DNA from: JAJAZB01 sp964244295
GTDB taxonomy: Bacteria > Bacteroidota > Bacteroidia > Cytophagales > Spirosomataceae
Length of the DNA: 64,000 bases
Assembly (NCBI GenBank): GCA_964244295.1
Contig: CAXTIG010000022.1
Coordinates: 40,084-104,083, forward strand
Direction: 5' to 3'
Both the position numbers and the translations under genes were made by a program. This document shows, piece by piece, positions 40,230 to 49,546 of the stretch. The number at the start of each line of letters is the position of its first letter. Position 1 is the first letter of the stretch. Below the pieces are notes generated by a model. It was not told the DNA's origin. It saw only the letters and a list, made by a program, of their open reading frames with translations, and did not search any database.

Positions 40230-42845
40230 ATGAAAAACCGTTACTTGCTGCTGTTGTTGCTGAGCGCCGCCTGGGGAACCACGTGGGCGCAGAAAAAAGT
40301 AAAATCGGCCCCGGCACCGACCATTCTTTCCACGTCCGTGCGGGGCGAAGTGATTGCGCTACCGCCCATCATCTGCTACTACTCCACCACGCCGACCTAC
40401 GCCAAACCCATCGGCCCACCCGATTTTTTTCTGCGCCGCCAGCGCGACGGTTCCCACGCCCGCGTGGCGGCCAACCGCTCCCAGATCATCGTCACCTACA
40501 ACGCCGCCTTTCCCGACAGCGCCCGGCAAGCCTTCGAGTACGCCAAGGGCATCTGGGAATCCTGGTTGATTTCGCCCATCCCCATTCGCATCAACGCCCG
40601 CTGGGCTAACCTGGGCGCGGGTACGCTCGGCTCGACCGGCCCTAAAGTTTACCGCAACATCAACTATTCGGGTACGCTCAAAGCCAACACGTTTTACGTG
40701 CTGCCTTTGGCCGAAAAACTCGCCCGCAAACCCCTCAACGCCGATACGGAGTCCGACATGGACATGACCTTCGGCAGCGGCGTCAACTGGTCGGTGCGCA
40801 CCGACGGGACGGCCCCTTCCAACCGCCAGGATTTCGTTTCCACCGTCGTCCACGAAATCGCCCACGGGCTGGGTTTTACCGATTCCTTCACGATTGATGG
40901 CAGCCTGGGTTCCTGGGGGGAAGGCTACAACCTGCCCCGTGCCTACGACCACTACGTGGTCAACACCCAGGGGCGGCAACTCATCGACCGCGAATTTTTC
41001 CCCAACCCCTCCACCGCTCTGGGCAGCGCCCTTAAAAGTACCAACGTCTTTTTCGACAGTCCCCTGACGCGGGCCGCCAACGCCGGTACCCGCGCCAAAC
41101 TCTACGCACCGAGCACCTACCGGGCCGGCTCGCAGATTGCCCACCTCGACGAGGCCACCTATCCTGTCGGCAGCACCAACGCCTGCATGACACCCTTTGG
41201 CAACAGCGGTGAGGTGGTGCAGAACCCCGGCCCCATCGTTTTCGGAATGTTTAGTGAATTGGGCTGGCGGGCCACCTCGGTGCTGCACGATCGGCAACGC
41301 GACAGCGAAAACCTCAACCAGGCCCTTACCTTCCGGGCCTCGCTCATCAGCGACACGACGCTCATCAACGGCAGCGCCAAGTTGTTTTACACCGTCAACG
41401 ACACCTCCATCCGCACCAATCCCGTCGTGCTTCCCCTGACGCGGGTCGGCACCAGCGACGAGTACACGGCCACGCTGCCCGCTTCGGCCAGCAAGCGCAC
41501 CGTGCGGTACTACATTCAAGTACAGGACGCTTCGGGGCGCACGTTCAGCAGCCCGCCCGAAGCCCCCAAATTTGGGGCCTGGGTGTTTCAGCAAGGCCCC
41601 GACACCACCCCGCCCGTCATTGTTCACGACCCGGTAACGACCCTGCTGAGCACCGTCGATTCCCTGCGCATCACGGCCCAGATCGACGACGACTACGAAG
41701 CGGGCATCGACACGGCCCTCGTGGAATGGGCCATCAATGGCACCGCTCAGGAAGCCTTCCGCCTGCGCTACAATGCCCGCGACGACATCCGGCAGGGAGC
41801 CGTGTCACTGACCGGGCGCATCAAGGGCGGCGACCGAATCACTTACCGCATCGTGGCCCGCGACAAATCGGCGGCGAAAAATGTGGCGACCAGCCCGGCC
41901 AGCGGCACGTATACCGTCAGTGTAGTGGCCGTGCAGGCCGCCCGCGAGACGTACACCAACGATTTCAACAACGCCACCACGGCCGCCGCCGATTTCACCG
42001 GCAACGGCTTCAGCATCACCACACCGGCCGGGTTCCAGAACGGGGCCATCCACTCCGACCACCCCTACCAGGACGGCGATGGCCTGCCCAACAACGAGCG
42101 CAACCTGGTGTACCAACTGCTGGTGCCCATCACCGTTAAAGACCAGAACACCACGATTCGTTTCGATGAGGTGGTGATAGTCGAACCGGGGGAAGAAGGC
42201 ACGGTGTACGGCGATGATCAGTTTTACGATTACGTAGTCACGGAAGGCTCGCGCGACGGCGGCAAAACCTGGCAACCCTTCGCCGACGGGTACAACTCCC
42301 GCGATACCCCGGCCTGGCTGACGGTGTGGAACACCAGGGTTATCAAAGATCCGGCAAACCCGGAATCCTCCCTTTCGCAGGGCGTCGGAACGCCCGCCCT
42401 GTACAAACCACGGGAAATCGACCTGCTCAGTTCGGGTAATTTTAGTACGGGCGATCAAGTGTTGATTCGCTTCCGCCTGCACGCCGACCAACTCACGCGC
42501 GGCTGGGGTTGGGCCATCGATAACCTCCAGATTCAGACGCCCAAAGTAATCCCCGTGACGGCCCTGCCCGAACCGGTTTTCGAGGCCACGCAGGTGAGCC
42601 TCTACCCCAACCCCAGCACCACGGGAGAATTTATGCTGGAAGGAAAATTCAGCGAAGCGGCGGGAAAAACGACGGTGTCGGTGCAAAACCTGGCCGGGCT
42701 GCGGGTGTTCAGCCAAGCCCTCGACCGCGCCCACAGCACCTTCAGTGCCCGGCTCGACCTGAGCCGCCTGGCGGCGGGGGTGTACGTGGTCAACGTGGAC
42801 ACCGAAGAAGGCCGGATTACGAAGCGGGTGGTGATTGCTAAATAA
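40230..42845 (+). CDS. Secreted metalloprotease with T9SS C-terminal sorting domain
   Basis: 871 residues: signal peptide (1-20, ending TTWAQ), a catalytic zinc region HEIAHGLGFTD (H208, E209, H212, D218: HExxHxxGxxD, metzincin-like with Asp as third ligand), beta-sandwich domains after about 350, and a T9SS type A tail (VSLYPNPSTTGEF... ending KRVVIAK, about the last 80 residues). It should be exported through the type IX system and attached to the cell surface or released. It is the clearest T9SS cargo in the window. Substrate: protein, presumed. Confidence 0.85.
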   Translation: MKNRYLLLLLLSAAWGTTWAQKKVKSAPAPTILSTSVRGEVIALPPIICYYSTTPTYAKPIGPPDFFLRRQRDGSHARVAANRSQIIVTYNAAFPDSARQAFEYAKGIWESWLISPIPIRINARWANLGAGTLGSTGPKVYRNINYSGTLKANTFYVLPLAEKLARKPLNADTESDMDMTFGSGVNWSVRTDGTAPSNRQDFVSTVVHEIAHGLGFTDSFTIDGSLGSWGEGYNLPRAYDHYVVNTQGRQLIDREFFPNPSTALGSALKSTNVFFDSPLTRAANAGTRAKLYAPSTYRAGSQIAHLDEATYPVGSTNACMTPFGNSGEVVQNPGPIVFGMFSELGWRATSVLHDRQRDSENLNQALTFRASLISDTTLINGSAKLFYTVNDTSIRTNPVVLPLTRVGTSDEYTATLPASASKRTVRYYIQVQDASGRTFSSPPEAPKFGAWVFQQGPDTTPPVIVHDPVTTLLSTVDSLRITAQIDDDYEAGIDTALVEWAINGTAQEAFRLRYNARDDIRQGAVSLTGRIKGGDRITYRIVARDKSAAKNVATSPASGTYTVSVVAVQAARETYTNDFNNATTAAADFTGNGFSITTPAGFQNGAIHSDHPYQDGDGLPNNERNLVYQLLVPITVKDQNTTIRFDEVVIVEPGEEGTVYGDDQFYDYVVTEGSRDGGKTWQPFADGYNSRDTPAWLTVWNTRVIKDPANPESSLSQGVGTPALYKPREIDLLSSGNFSTGDQVLIRFRLHADQLTRGWGWAIDNLQIQTPKVIPVTALPEPVFEATQVSLYPNPSTTGEFMLEGKFSEAAGKTTVSVQNLAGLRVFSQALDRAHSTFSARLDLSRLAAGVYVVNVDTEEGRITKRVVIAK

Positions 42846-42856
42846 AAAGTCGGGCA

Positions 42857-42926
42857 AAATGCTCAATTTTCAATGCTCAATGTTCAACATTCAATTTTTC
42901 ATTGGACGTTGAACATTGAGCATTCT
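42857..42926. repeat. Heptad-phased inverted repeat before dacB
   Basis: The left arm has AATGCTC, AATTTTC and AATGTTC 7-bp words; the right arm reads GAACATTGAGCATT. Loop about TTTTTCATTGGAC. It ends about 10 bp before the dacB ATG. Confidence 0.82.
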
Positions 42927-42935
42927 TTTGTCCCC

Positions 42936-44225
42936 ATGAAATTCATTTATCTGCTTCTCGTGCTTGGCTCCCTCGCCTGCACCACCACCCGCCAAATCCC
43001 CCAATCCCCCACCGGCCTCGACACCCTTTTTAGCTCCCCAAAACTCGCCCACCACCACGTGGGCTTCGCGCTCTACGACCCGGTGGCGCGGCGGATGATT
43101 TACGAACGGCAGGCCGACAAGTACTTCACGCCCGCTTCCAACACCAAACTGTTCACGCTGTACGCCGCGCTCTGCGTGCTGGGCGATTCGTTGCCCGCCT
43201 TGCGCTACGTCAGCCGGGGCGATTCACTGGTGTTCTGGGGCACCGGCGACCCTTCGCTGCTGCACCCCGATTTGCCGCCTTCGCCCGTTTCCGATTTTTT
43301 GAAGACCCGCCCCGAACGGCTCGTTTTTTCGGTTCAAAACAGCCAGCAAGCCCCCTACGGCCCCGGCTGGGCCTGGGACGATTTCAACGACGACTACCAG
43401 CCCGAACTGGGTTCGCTGCCGGTTTACGGCAACATCCTCCGCTTCCGCCCCGACGTAGCCGGGCGCTGGCAACCCAACATCGGGTACTTCCGCCGCTACC
43501 TGGCCCCCGATTCTTCGCTCCTCGACGTGCGCCGGAATGCGACGACCAACCTCTTCCGGCTCCCCGTTTCCGCCGCCACCCCCAACGCCGCCCAGGACGT
43601 GCCCTACCTCACCTCGCCCGAACTGACCGTGCAACTCCTCGCCGACACGCTCAAAAAGCAGGTTTTTCTACGAAAAATCCCCCTCGACCGCGCCGCCCGC
43701 ACCCTGTACAGCCTGCCCGTGGACACGGTGTACCGCCGAATGCTCGTGGTGAGCGACAACCTCCTGGCCGAGCACCTGATGCTCACCGTGAGCGGTGCCT
43801 TGGGCGACACGCTCAACGTCCCGCGCGGCATTGCCCAGGTACGCCGCCGTTTCCTCGCCGACCTGCCCGACCGCCCCGTTTGGGTAGATGGCTCCGGCCT
43901 ATCGCGCTACAACGCCTTTACGCCGCGCACGATGATTCGGTTGTTGGAAAAAATTCGGGAAAAAGTGCCGCAGGAGCGCCTGTTTGGGTTGCTCGCGGTG
44001 GGTGGGCAAAGCGGCACGCTGAAGAGCGTGTACGGCAGCAAGGCCCCGTTTATTTTCGCCAAAAGCGGCTCCCTCACTGGCGTATACAACCTGAGCGGCT
44101 ACCTCGTGGCCCGGAGCGGGCGGGTGCTGCTGTTTAGTTTTATGAACAACAACTTTGTGACTTCGACGGGCGAAATCCGGCGGGAGGTGGCAAGGGTGCT
44201 GGAGGGGGTGAGGGAGGGGTTTTGA
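42936..44225 (+). CDS. dacB: D-alanyl-D-alanine carboxypeptidase/endopeptidase (PBP4/DacB, S13 family), lipoprotein
   Basis: 429 residues from ATG 42936; lipoprotein signal with LGSLAC (Cys about 15). Catalytic motifs: SxxK in ASNTKLF (S68, K71), SxN-type in DGSGLSRYN, KTG-type in AKSGSLTG. It cuts the D-Ala-D-Ala ends or cross-bridges of peptidoglycan in the periplasm. An upstream in-frame start would lie inside the heptad repeat and lacks a signal peptide at its beginning. Confidence 0.92.
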   Translation: MKFIYLLLVLGSLACTTTRQIPQSPTGLDTLFSSPKLAHHHVGFALYDPVARRMIYERQADKYFTPASNTKLFTLYAALCVLGDSLPALRYVSRGDSLVFWGTGDPSLLHPDLPPSPVSDFLKTRPERLVFSVQNSQQAPYGPGWAWDDFNDDYQPELGSLPVYGNILRFRPDVAGRWQPNIGYFRRYLAPDSSLLDVRRNATTNLFRLPVSAATPNAAQDVPYLTSPELTVQLLADTLKKQVFLRKIPLDRAARTLYSLPVDTVYRRMLVVSDNLLAEHLMLTVSGALGDTLNVPRGIAQVRRRFLADLPDRPVWVDGSGLSRYNAFTPRTMIRLLEKIREKVPQERLFGLLAVGGQSGTLKSVYGSKAPFIFAKSGSLTGVYNLSGYLVARSGRVLLFSFMNNNFVTSTGEIRREVARVLEGVREGF

Positions 44226-44242
44226 AAGCCTGCTCAAGTTGA

Positions 44243-44250
44243 TAGCTTTG
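44243..44250 (+). promoter_or_regulatory. -7 element TAGCTTTG with TTTG 18 bp upstream
   Basis: Perfect TAnnTTTG, 32 bp before the ATG of the 121-aa gene; TTTG at 44221-44224 (overlapping the dacB stop) could be the -33 element. Confidence 0.65.
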
Positions 44251-44282
44251 TAAAAAGAAAACCCAACCGTAGGACAATAGCA

Positions 44283-44648
44283 ATGTCATCAATCCAGGCC
44301 GAACACGGTGTAGTGCTGGAAATGCGTCGAATCCGCGAGCAAATTAGCCGCGATATTCAGGGCATGACCCTTCACCAGGAATTGGCGTACTTTGACCAAT
44401 TACTGGCTGACCCGCAGCGGCCTGAGCCAAAAGTGGACGAATACAACCTGAAACGCTACCGGGATTTGAAAAACGTAATTGAAACGGCGCGGGAGGAAGG
44501 GCGTAAGCAGGGCCGTTTGAAGTTCCAGACAGAAGGAAAAATTAAGTTGGTCTCAATTGCGCTTGAAAAAGGCTATTCACGCGAAGAAATTTCGGAACTT
44601 ACCGGGCTGACCCTTACTGAAATTGAAGTCTTGAAGACTCAGGATTGA
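44283..44648 (+). CDS. Small protein with Rpn/PD-(D/E)XK-type C-terminal tail
   Basis: 121 residues. The N-terminal half (MSSIQAEHGVVLEMRRIREQI and DIQGMTLHQELAYFDQLL) is short and helical, similar in style to small antitoxin-like proteins. The C-terminal half (AREEGRKQGRLKFQTEGKIKLVSIALEKGYSREEISELTGLTLTEIEVLK) is the charged helical tail plus HTH-like end found on Rpn/PD-(D/E)XK transposase-associated nucleases, without the nuclease domain. Function unknown. It has its own promoter and lies just before an AT-rich island. Confidence 0.7.
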   Translation: MSSIQAEHGVVLEMRRIREQISRDIQGMTLHQELAYFDQLLADPQRPEPKVDEYNLKRYRDLKNVIETAREEGRKQGRLKFQTEGKIKLVSIALEKGYSREEISELTGLTLTEIEVLKTQD

Positions 44649-44809
44649 TAGGATTGATGGTGAGTTTAGTGGAAATTACTCGCTCAAATTACCTCACACA
44701 GGCTTTTTTTATACTTGGAGTAACTTGGGGTTTAATTGTCAGAATTAAAGCTATTCTGACAATTAAATCAAAAAACAAGAAATCAGTAGCTTTTAAAAAC
44801 TTTGTACCC

Positions 44810-45706
44810 ATGAACATTTGGAGAATAAATCTGAAACCAGATTCAGCAGAAGGAGTCGATCCGCGACAGTTATGTTTCGATAATGGCATTGTTGGAGTTG
44901 GGTGGCAAATTGAATACGAAACAGAGCCGGTTCTTTGGGAAACATATGAGAAAATAGCGAGAGAAAAGTATTGTATCAATGGTAGTAGAAGTTGGAGTTC
45001 TGCCCTTAACGCGATTTATCGTGATATCAAGCAGGATGACTTGATTTGGACAAGAGACAAACAGGGTATCTATTATATTGGCCGTATAAAGGGGGATTGG
45101 CGTTACGAAACTTCACCTGATTGTAAAAAAGCGGACATCGTTAATGTGCGTGGATGCGAATGGCATAAAGTCGGAACAGTTGGAGATATTCCAGGTAAAA
45201 TTGTAAGCAGTTTTGCTCGTTCACGAACAGTTCAAAAGATACGCAATGATTCTGTAATGCGATTTTCGAAGAATTTGTACAACCAGATAACGAATAACAT
45301 TTCTGAAGTAGAAAAACTGACAGGAAAAGATGTATTTTCTTTGTTATCTCCAGAAGACTGTGAAGACGCATTGGCGTTATACTTACAAGTTGAAAAAGGA
45401 TATATGGTAGTCCCAAGCACTTGCAAAAAGGATACATTAAATTACGAATTCGAACTCAAACACCGGCAGACCGGGAAAACAGCAGTTGTGCAAGTAAAAA
45501 ATAGCGTGTGGGATTTAAGTACAGAGGAATTCAATAAGATTAATGAAGAATGTGAGGTATTTTTGTTAACGACCGAAGGAAACTATACAGGATTGAACAA
45601 GCCAAATATTCACTTTGTTGACCGTGAGGTAATTAAAGACTTTTTATATTCTAATACTCACTTACTTCCCAAAAAAATGAAGGTATGGATTGATCTCACA
45701 AAATAA
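44810..45706 (+). CDS. Candidate restriction-type protein: PUA/EVE-like N-domain plus Mrr-like PD-(D/E)XK domain
   Basis: 298 residues from ATG 44810 (MNIWRINLKPDSAEG); the frame is open 55 codons further up, but that part is unlike the rest. The N-terminal ~130 residues (NGIVGVGWQIEYE, DDLIWTRDKQGIYYIGRIKGDW) resemble PUA-like/EVE modified-base readers. The C-terminal ~110 residues hold NYEFELKHRQTGKTAVVQVKN, fitting the E...QxK core of Mrr-type nucleases, followed by a strand-helix end. The DNA is AT-rich relative to neighbours. A solitary modification-dependent (type IV-like) restriction enzyme is my inference. Confidence 0.6.
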   Translation: MNIWRINLKPDSAEGVDPRQLCFDNGIVGVGWQIEYETEPVLWETYEKIAREKYCINGSRSWSSALNAIYRDIKQDDLIWTRDKQGIYYIGRIKGDWRYETSPDCKKADIVNVRGCEWHKVGTVGDIPGKIVSSFARSRTVQKIRNDSVMRFSKNLYNQITNNISEVEKLTGKDVFSLLSPEDCEDALALYLQVEKGYMVVPSTCKKDTLNYEFELKHRQTGKTAVVQVKNSVWDLSTEEFNKINEECEVFLLTTEGNYTGLNKPNIHFVDREVIKDFLYSNTHLLPKKMKVWIDLTK

Positions 45707-45727
45707 GAATTTTTGCTTTATATAGAA

Positions 45728-46747
45728 TCAAGTATTTCTGATACAGGTAGTCTTTAGCTCAGTAATAATATCAGAAATAAATTTTCCTATCCTTTCTTTC
45801 GTCTCTCCATCTTCTTGAGGATGAGCGATCACAAACGCATTTGACATAAGTGGAAACTTACTTGACGACAGCTTCCGCACATCTGAGTTTTGTAGCTTCA
45901 TTTCCATTAAGTTAAAATAATCACTGAATGATTTCCAGAAACTCTGATTGCTATTCGCAAAAATCAGTACATCTGGTTCAAGTAACTGTATTTCTCTTTC
46001 CAATAAACTAAAATGGGCTTCGCTGATTTTAATGATAATTTTTTCTTCAACCAAATCCGTACTCAGATCAAGCCAAGACAGGTCGATCCAAGCGAAGTCT
46101 TTAGATGTATTACCTAATGTTTTCTCATTATGACACCTTGAAACACTCCATATAAAATTCCAATAAGACTCCATGTCAACCACTTGCTTTTCTCTCAATA
46201 CATTTGACACCGTAAAAATATCAACTGGATACTCATAAGAAATCAATTCTTCTGTAGCTTTTTTTATTTCACGAAGTCGATAATCTGAAAACTCTGCGCT
46301 ATCATATTGCTTCAGAATCTCATTTCCTACCCAGAAGCACATAGCATTAGCAATTAGTTGTCGTTGCCCTTTGATAGTAACGGCTTGGATTCGGTTAAGT
46401 ATGTTCGGATAGAATTCAGAAGACCAATATTCCTTCCAATATCTTTCATATTCGCTCCAATACCTTTCACATCCTCTTAAACATCTGTTTGCCTCTATAG
46501 ATAAAATTTTTTGCTGCCTTTCAGAATCAGTGCTATCTTTTAAAGAAACCAACTCTTGAACAAGTAGATCCTCTTTTCTGCCAATGAGCATTACTTTGAG
46601 AGCGCCCTCCTCAAAATAGTCACCGAAAAAATTAACAGAATGAACAGGAGCATCAAAAGTTAAATCATCAGTTAAGAGTCCCTTAATTTTCGATAAAAAC
46701 TCATCGTGCCATATTTTAAGCTGTTTATTTATCGATACGGTACTCAT
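45728..46747 (-). CDS. Hypothetical protein with uracil-DNA-glycosylase-like fold (tentative)
   Basis: 339 residues, AT-rich, no signal peptide. Segments fit a UDG-like alpha/beta fold: ALKVMLIGRKEDL (first strand), YWNFIWSVSRC, LLEREIQLLEPDVLIFANSNQSFWKSF (strand with an Asn-rich turn) and NAFVIAHPQ (strand ending HP, as in UDG motif B-like HPS). The catalytic Asp of true UDGs is not evident, so enzymatic uracil removal should not be assumed. It is convergent (21 bp) with the sensor-nuclease gene. Confidence 0.45.
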   Translation of the reverse strand: MSTVSINKQLKIWHDEFLSKIKGLLTDDLTFDAPVHSVNFFGDYFEEGALKVMLIGRKEDLLVQELVSLKDSTDSERQQKILSIEANRCLRGCERYWSEYERYWKEYWSSEFYPNILNRIQAVTIKGQRQLIANAMCFWVGNEILKQYDSAEFSDYRLREIKKATEELISYEYPVDIFTVSNVLREKQVVDMESYWNFIWSVSRCHNEKTLGNTSKDFAWIDLSWLDLSTDLVEEKIIIKISEAHFSLLEREIQLLEPDVLIFANSNQSFWKSFSDYFNLMEMKLQNSDVRKLSSSKFPLMSNAFVIAHPQEDGETKERIGKFISDIITELKTTCIRNT

Positions 46748-46869
46748 GGGCCAATTGTAGTTAAATTCTAAAATATGATAAACTTTTCTTTTTTAATTCC
46801 CCCGCCGAAGCCACCTCCGCCAGCGGAGCCGTATTCTTTTCGAAGAGAATTTGTAGCTCCGATGTTTCA

Positions 46870-48447
46870 TCACACCCCCACCGACCCACTCCCATCCGGC
46901 ACCATTTCCAGGATTTCCTCCACCATTTCCCGCGAGTTGGAAAGGCGGGGCACTTTGTGCTGACCGCCGAGTTTGCCCCGACGGCGGAGCCATTCGTGGA
47001 AGGTGCCGCGCGGCACGGCGTGCAGGCGCGGGAGGCTGAGGGCCAGGTTGGCGGTGCGCTTGGCGTCGTAGTCGGAGTTGACGTGGCGCAGGGCTTCGTC
47101 GAGGAGTTCGGTGAAGTGGCGCAGGCTGCGGGGCAAGCGGCTGAATTCGATGACCCACTCGTGCGCGCCCCGGCGGGAGTTGCTGCCGCGATGTCCATCG
47201 TGGGTCATGTACACCGGCGCGGCGGTGTAGTCGCTCACGCTGGCCCCGGTGGCTTCGCAGGCGCTGGCAATGGCGGCTTCGGCGTTTTCGACGATGACTT
47301 CTTCGCCGAAGGCGTTGATGAAGTGCTTGGTGCGCCCGCTGATTTTGATGCGGTGCGGGTACCGGCTCGTAAACCGCACCGTGTCGCCGATGAGGTAGCG
47401 CCAGAGGCCCGCGTTGGTCGAAATCACGACGGCGTAGTTCTGTCCCAGTTCGACTTCGCCGATGGTCAGCGCCCTGGGGTGGTCCTGCCCGAGTTGGTCG
47501 GTGGGAATGAATTCGTAGAAAATGCCGTAGTCGAGCATCAGCAGCAGTTCGTCGGGGCGGCGGAGGTCGTCTTGCAGGCCGAAAAAACCTTCGGAGGCGT
47601 TGTAGCTTTCCAGGTAGCGCACCGGGTTTCCGGCGCTGTTTTCCCCGCCAAAAATCCGGTTTTTAAACACCTCCCGGTACGGCCCGAAGGCCACCGCGCC
47701 GTGGCAAAACACCTCGAAATTGGGCCACACGTCGAGGATGTTGGTTGCGCCGGTTTTTTGGAGAATCCGTTCGATGAGCACGAGCGTCCAGGTCGGGACG
47801 CCGAGGATGCTGGTCACGTTTTGCCGGGCCGTCAGCTCGGCCATGCGCTCGATTTTTTCTTCCCAGGTGTTCAGCAGCGCCAGGTCGAGGCCGGGCGTGC
47901 GAATGGCCTGCGCCCAGGGCGGGAGGTTTTTCATCACCACCGCCGAAATGTCCCCAATCTGAGAATTGGGGTTGAACTCATTCCCCGCCAGACTCCCGCC
48001 GATGGACAGGCCCTTGCCCGTGAAGGCCCGCGTGTCGGGGTGGTTGTCGACGTACAGCGCGATGAGGTCTTTGCCGCCCTGAAAATGGCAGGAATTGAGC
48101 GCCTCGCTCGACACGGGGATGAACTTGCTGCGGGCGTTGGTGGTACCCGATGACTTGGAAAACCAGCGAATCGGCGAATTCCAGATGACGTTCTGTTCGC
48201 CTCGCATGACCCGCTCGATGTACGGGAAGAAGGTCTCGTAATCGGAAACGGGCACTTGCGCCCCAAAATCCGCCACGCTGCGAATGCTCCGGTAGCCGTG
48301 GCTGCGCCCCCACTCGGTGTTACGCCCGGCCCGGATGAGCCGCCCGAACGTGCGCTCCTGCGCCGCCACGGGGTCGCGCCGGAAGGCCTCGATGCGGGGC
48401 ATCCGGCGCTTCATCAGCCAGACGAGAACGTCGTTGAAGAGGGGCAC
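46870..48447 (-). CDS. GH3 (auxin-responsive promoter)-family adenylating enzyme
   Basis: 525 residues from GTG 48447. GH3-type ANL-fold phrases: FSKSSGTTNARSKFIPVSSEAL (ATP-binding P-loop-like SSGTT), YNASEGFFGLQDD, GLWRYLIGDTVRFTSRYPHRIKISGRTKHFINAFGEEVIVENAE (acyl-adenylate core). Plant GH3 enzymes conjugate amino acids to acyl acids; bacterial members in Bacteroidota have no established substrate. Starts with a helical N-terminus; a TAACTTTA -7-like word lies on the minus strand at 48517-48524. Confidence 0.9.
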   Translation of the reverse strand: MPLFNDVLVWLMKRRMPRIEAFRRDPVAAQERTFGRLIRAGRNTEWGRSHGYRSIRSVADFGAQVPVSDYETFFPYIERVMRGEQNVIWNSPIRWFSKSSGTTNARSKFIPVSSEALNSCHFQGGKDLIALYVDNHPDTRAFTGKGLSIGGSLAGNEFNPNSQIGDISAVVMKNLPPWAQAIRTPGLDLALLNTWEEKIERMAELTARQNVTSILGVPTWTLVLIERILQKTGATNILDVWPNFEVFCHGAVAFGPYREVFKNRIFGGENSAGNPVRYLESYNASEGFFGLQDDLRRPDELLLMLDYGIFYEFIPTDQLGQDHPRALTIGEVELGQNYAVVISTNAGLWRYLIGDTVRFTSRYPHRIKISGRTKHFINAFGEEVIVENAEAAIASACEATGASVSDYTAAPVYMTHDGHRGSNSRRGAHEWVIEFSRLPRSLRHFTELLDEALRHVNSDYDAKRTANLALSLPRLHAVPRGTFHEWLRRRGKLGGQHKVPRLSNSREMVEEILEMVPDGSGSVGV

Positions 48448-48450
48448 GGG

Positions 48451-48493
48451 GAGTTTACGGTTTGTGGTTTAGGATTTTCAGTTGGCAGTTTAC
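48451..48493. repeat. Heptad-phased spacer upstream of the GH3 gene, single arm
   Basis: GTTTACG, GTTTGTG, GTTTAGG and related 7-bp words in a row, without inverted partner. Same 7-bp period as the inverted spacers of the accBC cluster. Confidence 0.5.
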
Positions 48494-48549
48494 AAAAAAA
48501 AGCACGCCAGTGCGGGTAAAGTTAAGCGGGTGGCGGGGAAATGGAAATC

Positions 48550-48656
48550 GTCATGCTGAACTTGTTTCAGCATCTTCTCCTCGGTCAGCGAGTTAGTTGG
48601 TTACGTGCAAGTAGTGGTAGGTGAAAGGGAAGATGCTGAAACAAGTTCAGCATGAC
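48550..48656. repeat. GTCATGCTGAACTTGTTTCAGCATC palindrome
   Basis: Arms of about 29 bp start GTCATGCTGAACTTGTTTCA, which contains its own hairpin (GCTGAA...TTCAGC). The centre (about 50 bp) is non-palindromic. It lies between the GH3 and GDPD genes. A sequence variant of the GTCAT-palindrome class. Confidence 0.85.
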
Positions 48657-48670
48657 GAAAAAGACGGTTT

Positions 48671-49546
48671 TCATTTCACTCCCTTCGCCCGGTCGGGGTA
48701 GTCGGTGATGAGGCCGTCCACGCCCCAGTCTTTGAGTTTCTGCATTTTGTCGGGGTCGTTGACCGTCCAGGGAATCACTTTCAGGCCGAGGCCGTGGGCT
48801 TCGTCGAGGCGGCTTTTCGTGAGCAGGGCGAAGTAGGGGCTGTAAATGGTTGGTTTGAAGCCCAGCTCCTTCACCGCCGCCTCCGGCCCCTGCACGTTCA
48901 CCAGCGCGGCCAGGCTGATTTTCGGGGAAAACCGGCCCGCGTCGGTTTCCTTTTTCCAGTGCCTGAGCACGTTGAAATCGAAACTCTGCACGGTGAGGCG
49001 TTCGGGCGGCAGGCCCGCTTTGAGCACGGCGTACACCAACTCGCAAAACTCCGCCACGGGCGGCTGCGACAGGCCGTATTCTTTCGCTTCGCTTTTGATT
49101 TCGACGTTGTAACGCGGCAGTGGACGGCCTGTTTTATGGGCGTGGGCTTCGGCGGCGGCCAGCACCTCACGGAGCAAGGGTTTTACCACCGCCAACTTTT
49201 GCTGCTCCGGGTAGCCCGGATTTCCCCGCTGACCCACGTCGTATTTTTTGATTTCGGAGTACGGCATTTTGAACAAATTCAGACTTTTCTCCTCGCTTTT
49301 CGCCACCGGCGAACCGTCGGGTTTAGCCGTGAACGCCGAGTTGAAATACGGTTCGTGCGAAACAACCACCTGCTGGTCGGCGCTGATGACCACGTCGAGT
49401 TCGAGCGTGGTGACGCCCAGGTCGAGGGCTTTTTGGAACGCCGGAATCGTGTTTTCGGGCATCAGCCCCCGGCCACCCCGGTGGCCCTGCCAGTCGAAGG
49501 TTTGGGCCATGCTGGACGTTGAAAGGAGTAAAACGGCGGCGGTCAC
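48671..49546 (-). CDS. Exported glycerophosphodiester phosphodiesterase (GDPD)
   Basis: 291 residues from GTG 49546, which gives a signal peptide (MTAAVLLLSTSSMAQ). GDPD catalytic region: WQGHRGGRGLMPENTIPAF (His/Arg, Glu), LELDVVISADQQVVVSHEP (Glu, Asp, His), and the C-terminal VIPWTVNDPDKMQKLKDWGVDGLITDYPD. Metal-dependent hydrolysis of glycerophosphodiesters in the periplasm. The start codon and first three residues lie inside the palindrome 49537-49658, so the present 5' end seems to have been shaped by that repeat. If ATG 49510 were used, no signal peptide would remain. Confidence 0.85.
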   Translation of the reverse strand: MTAAVLLLSTSSMAQTFDWQGHRGGRGLMPENTIPAFQKALDLGVTTLELDVVISADQQVVVSHEPYFNSAFTAKPDGSPVAKSEEKSLNLFKMPYSEIKKYDVGQRGNPGYPEQQKLAVVKPLLREVLAAAEAHAHKTGRPLPRYNVEIKSEAKEYGLSQPPVAEFCELVYAVLKAGLPPERLTVQSFDFNVLRHWKKETDAGRFSPKISLAALVNVQGPEAAVKELGFKPTIYSPYFALLTKSRLDEAHGLGLKVIPWTVNDPDKMQKLKDWGVDGLITDYPDRAKGVK

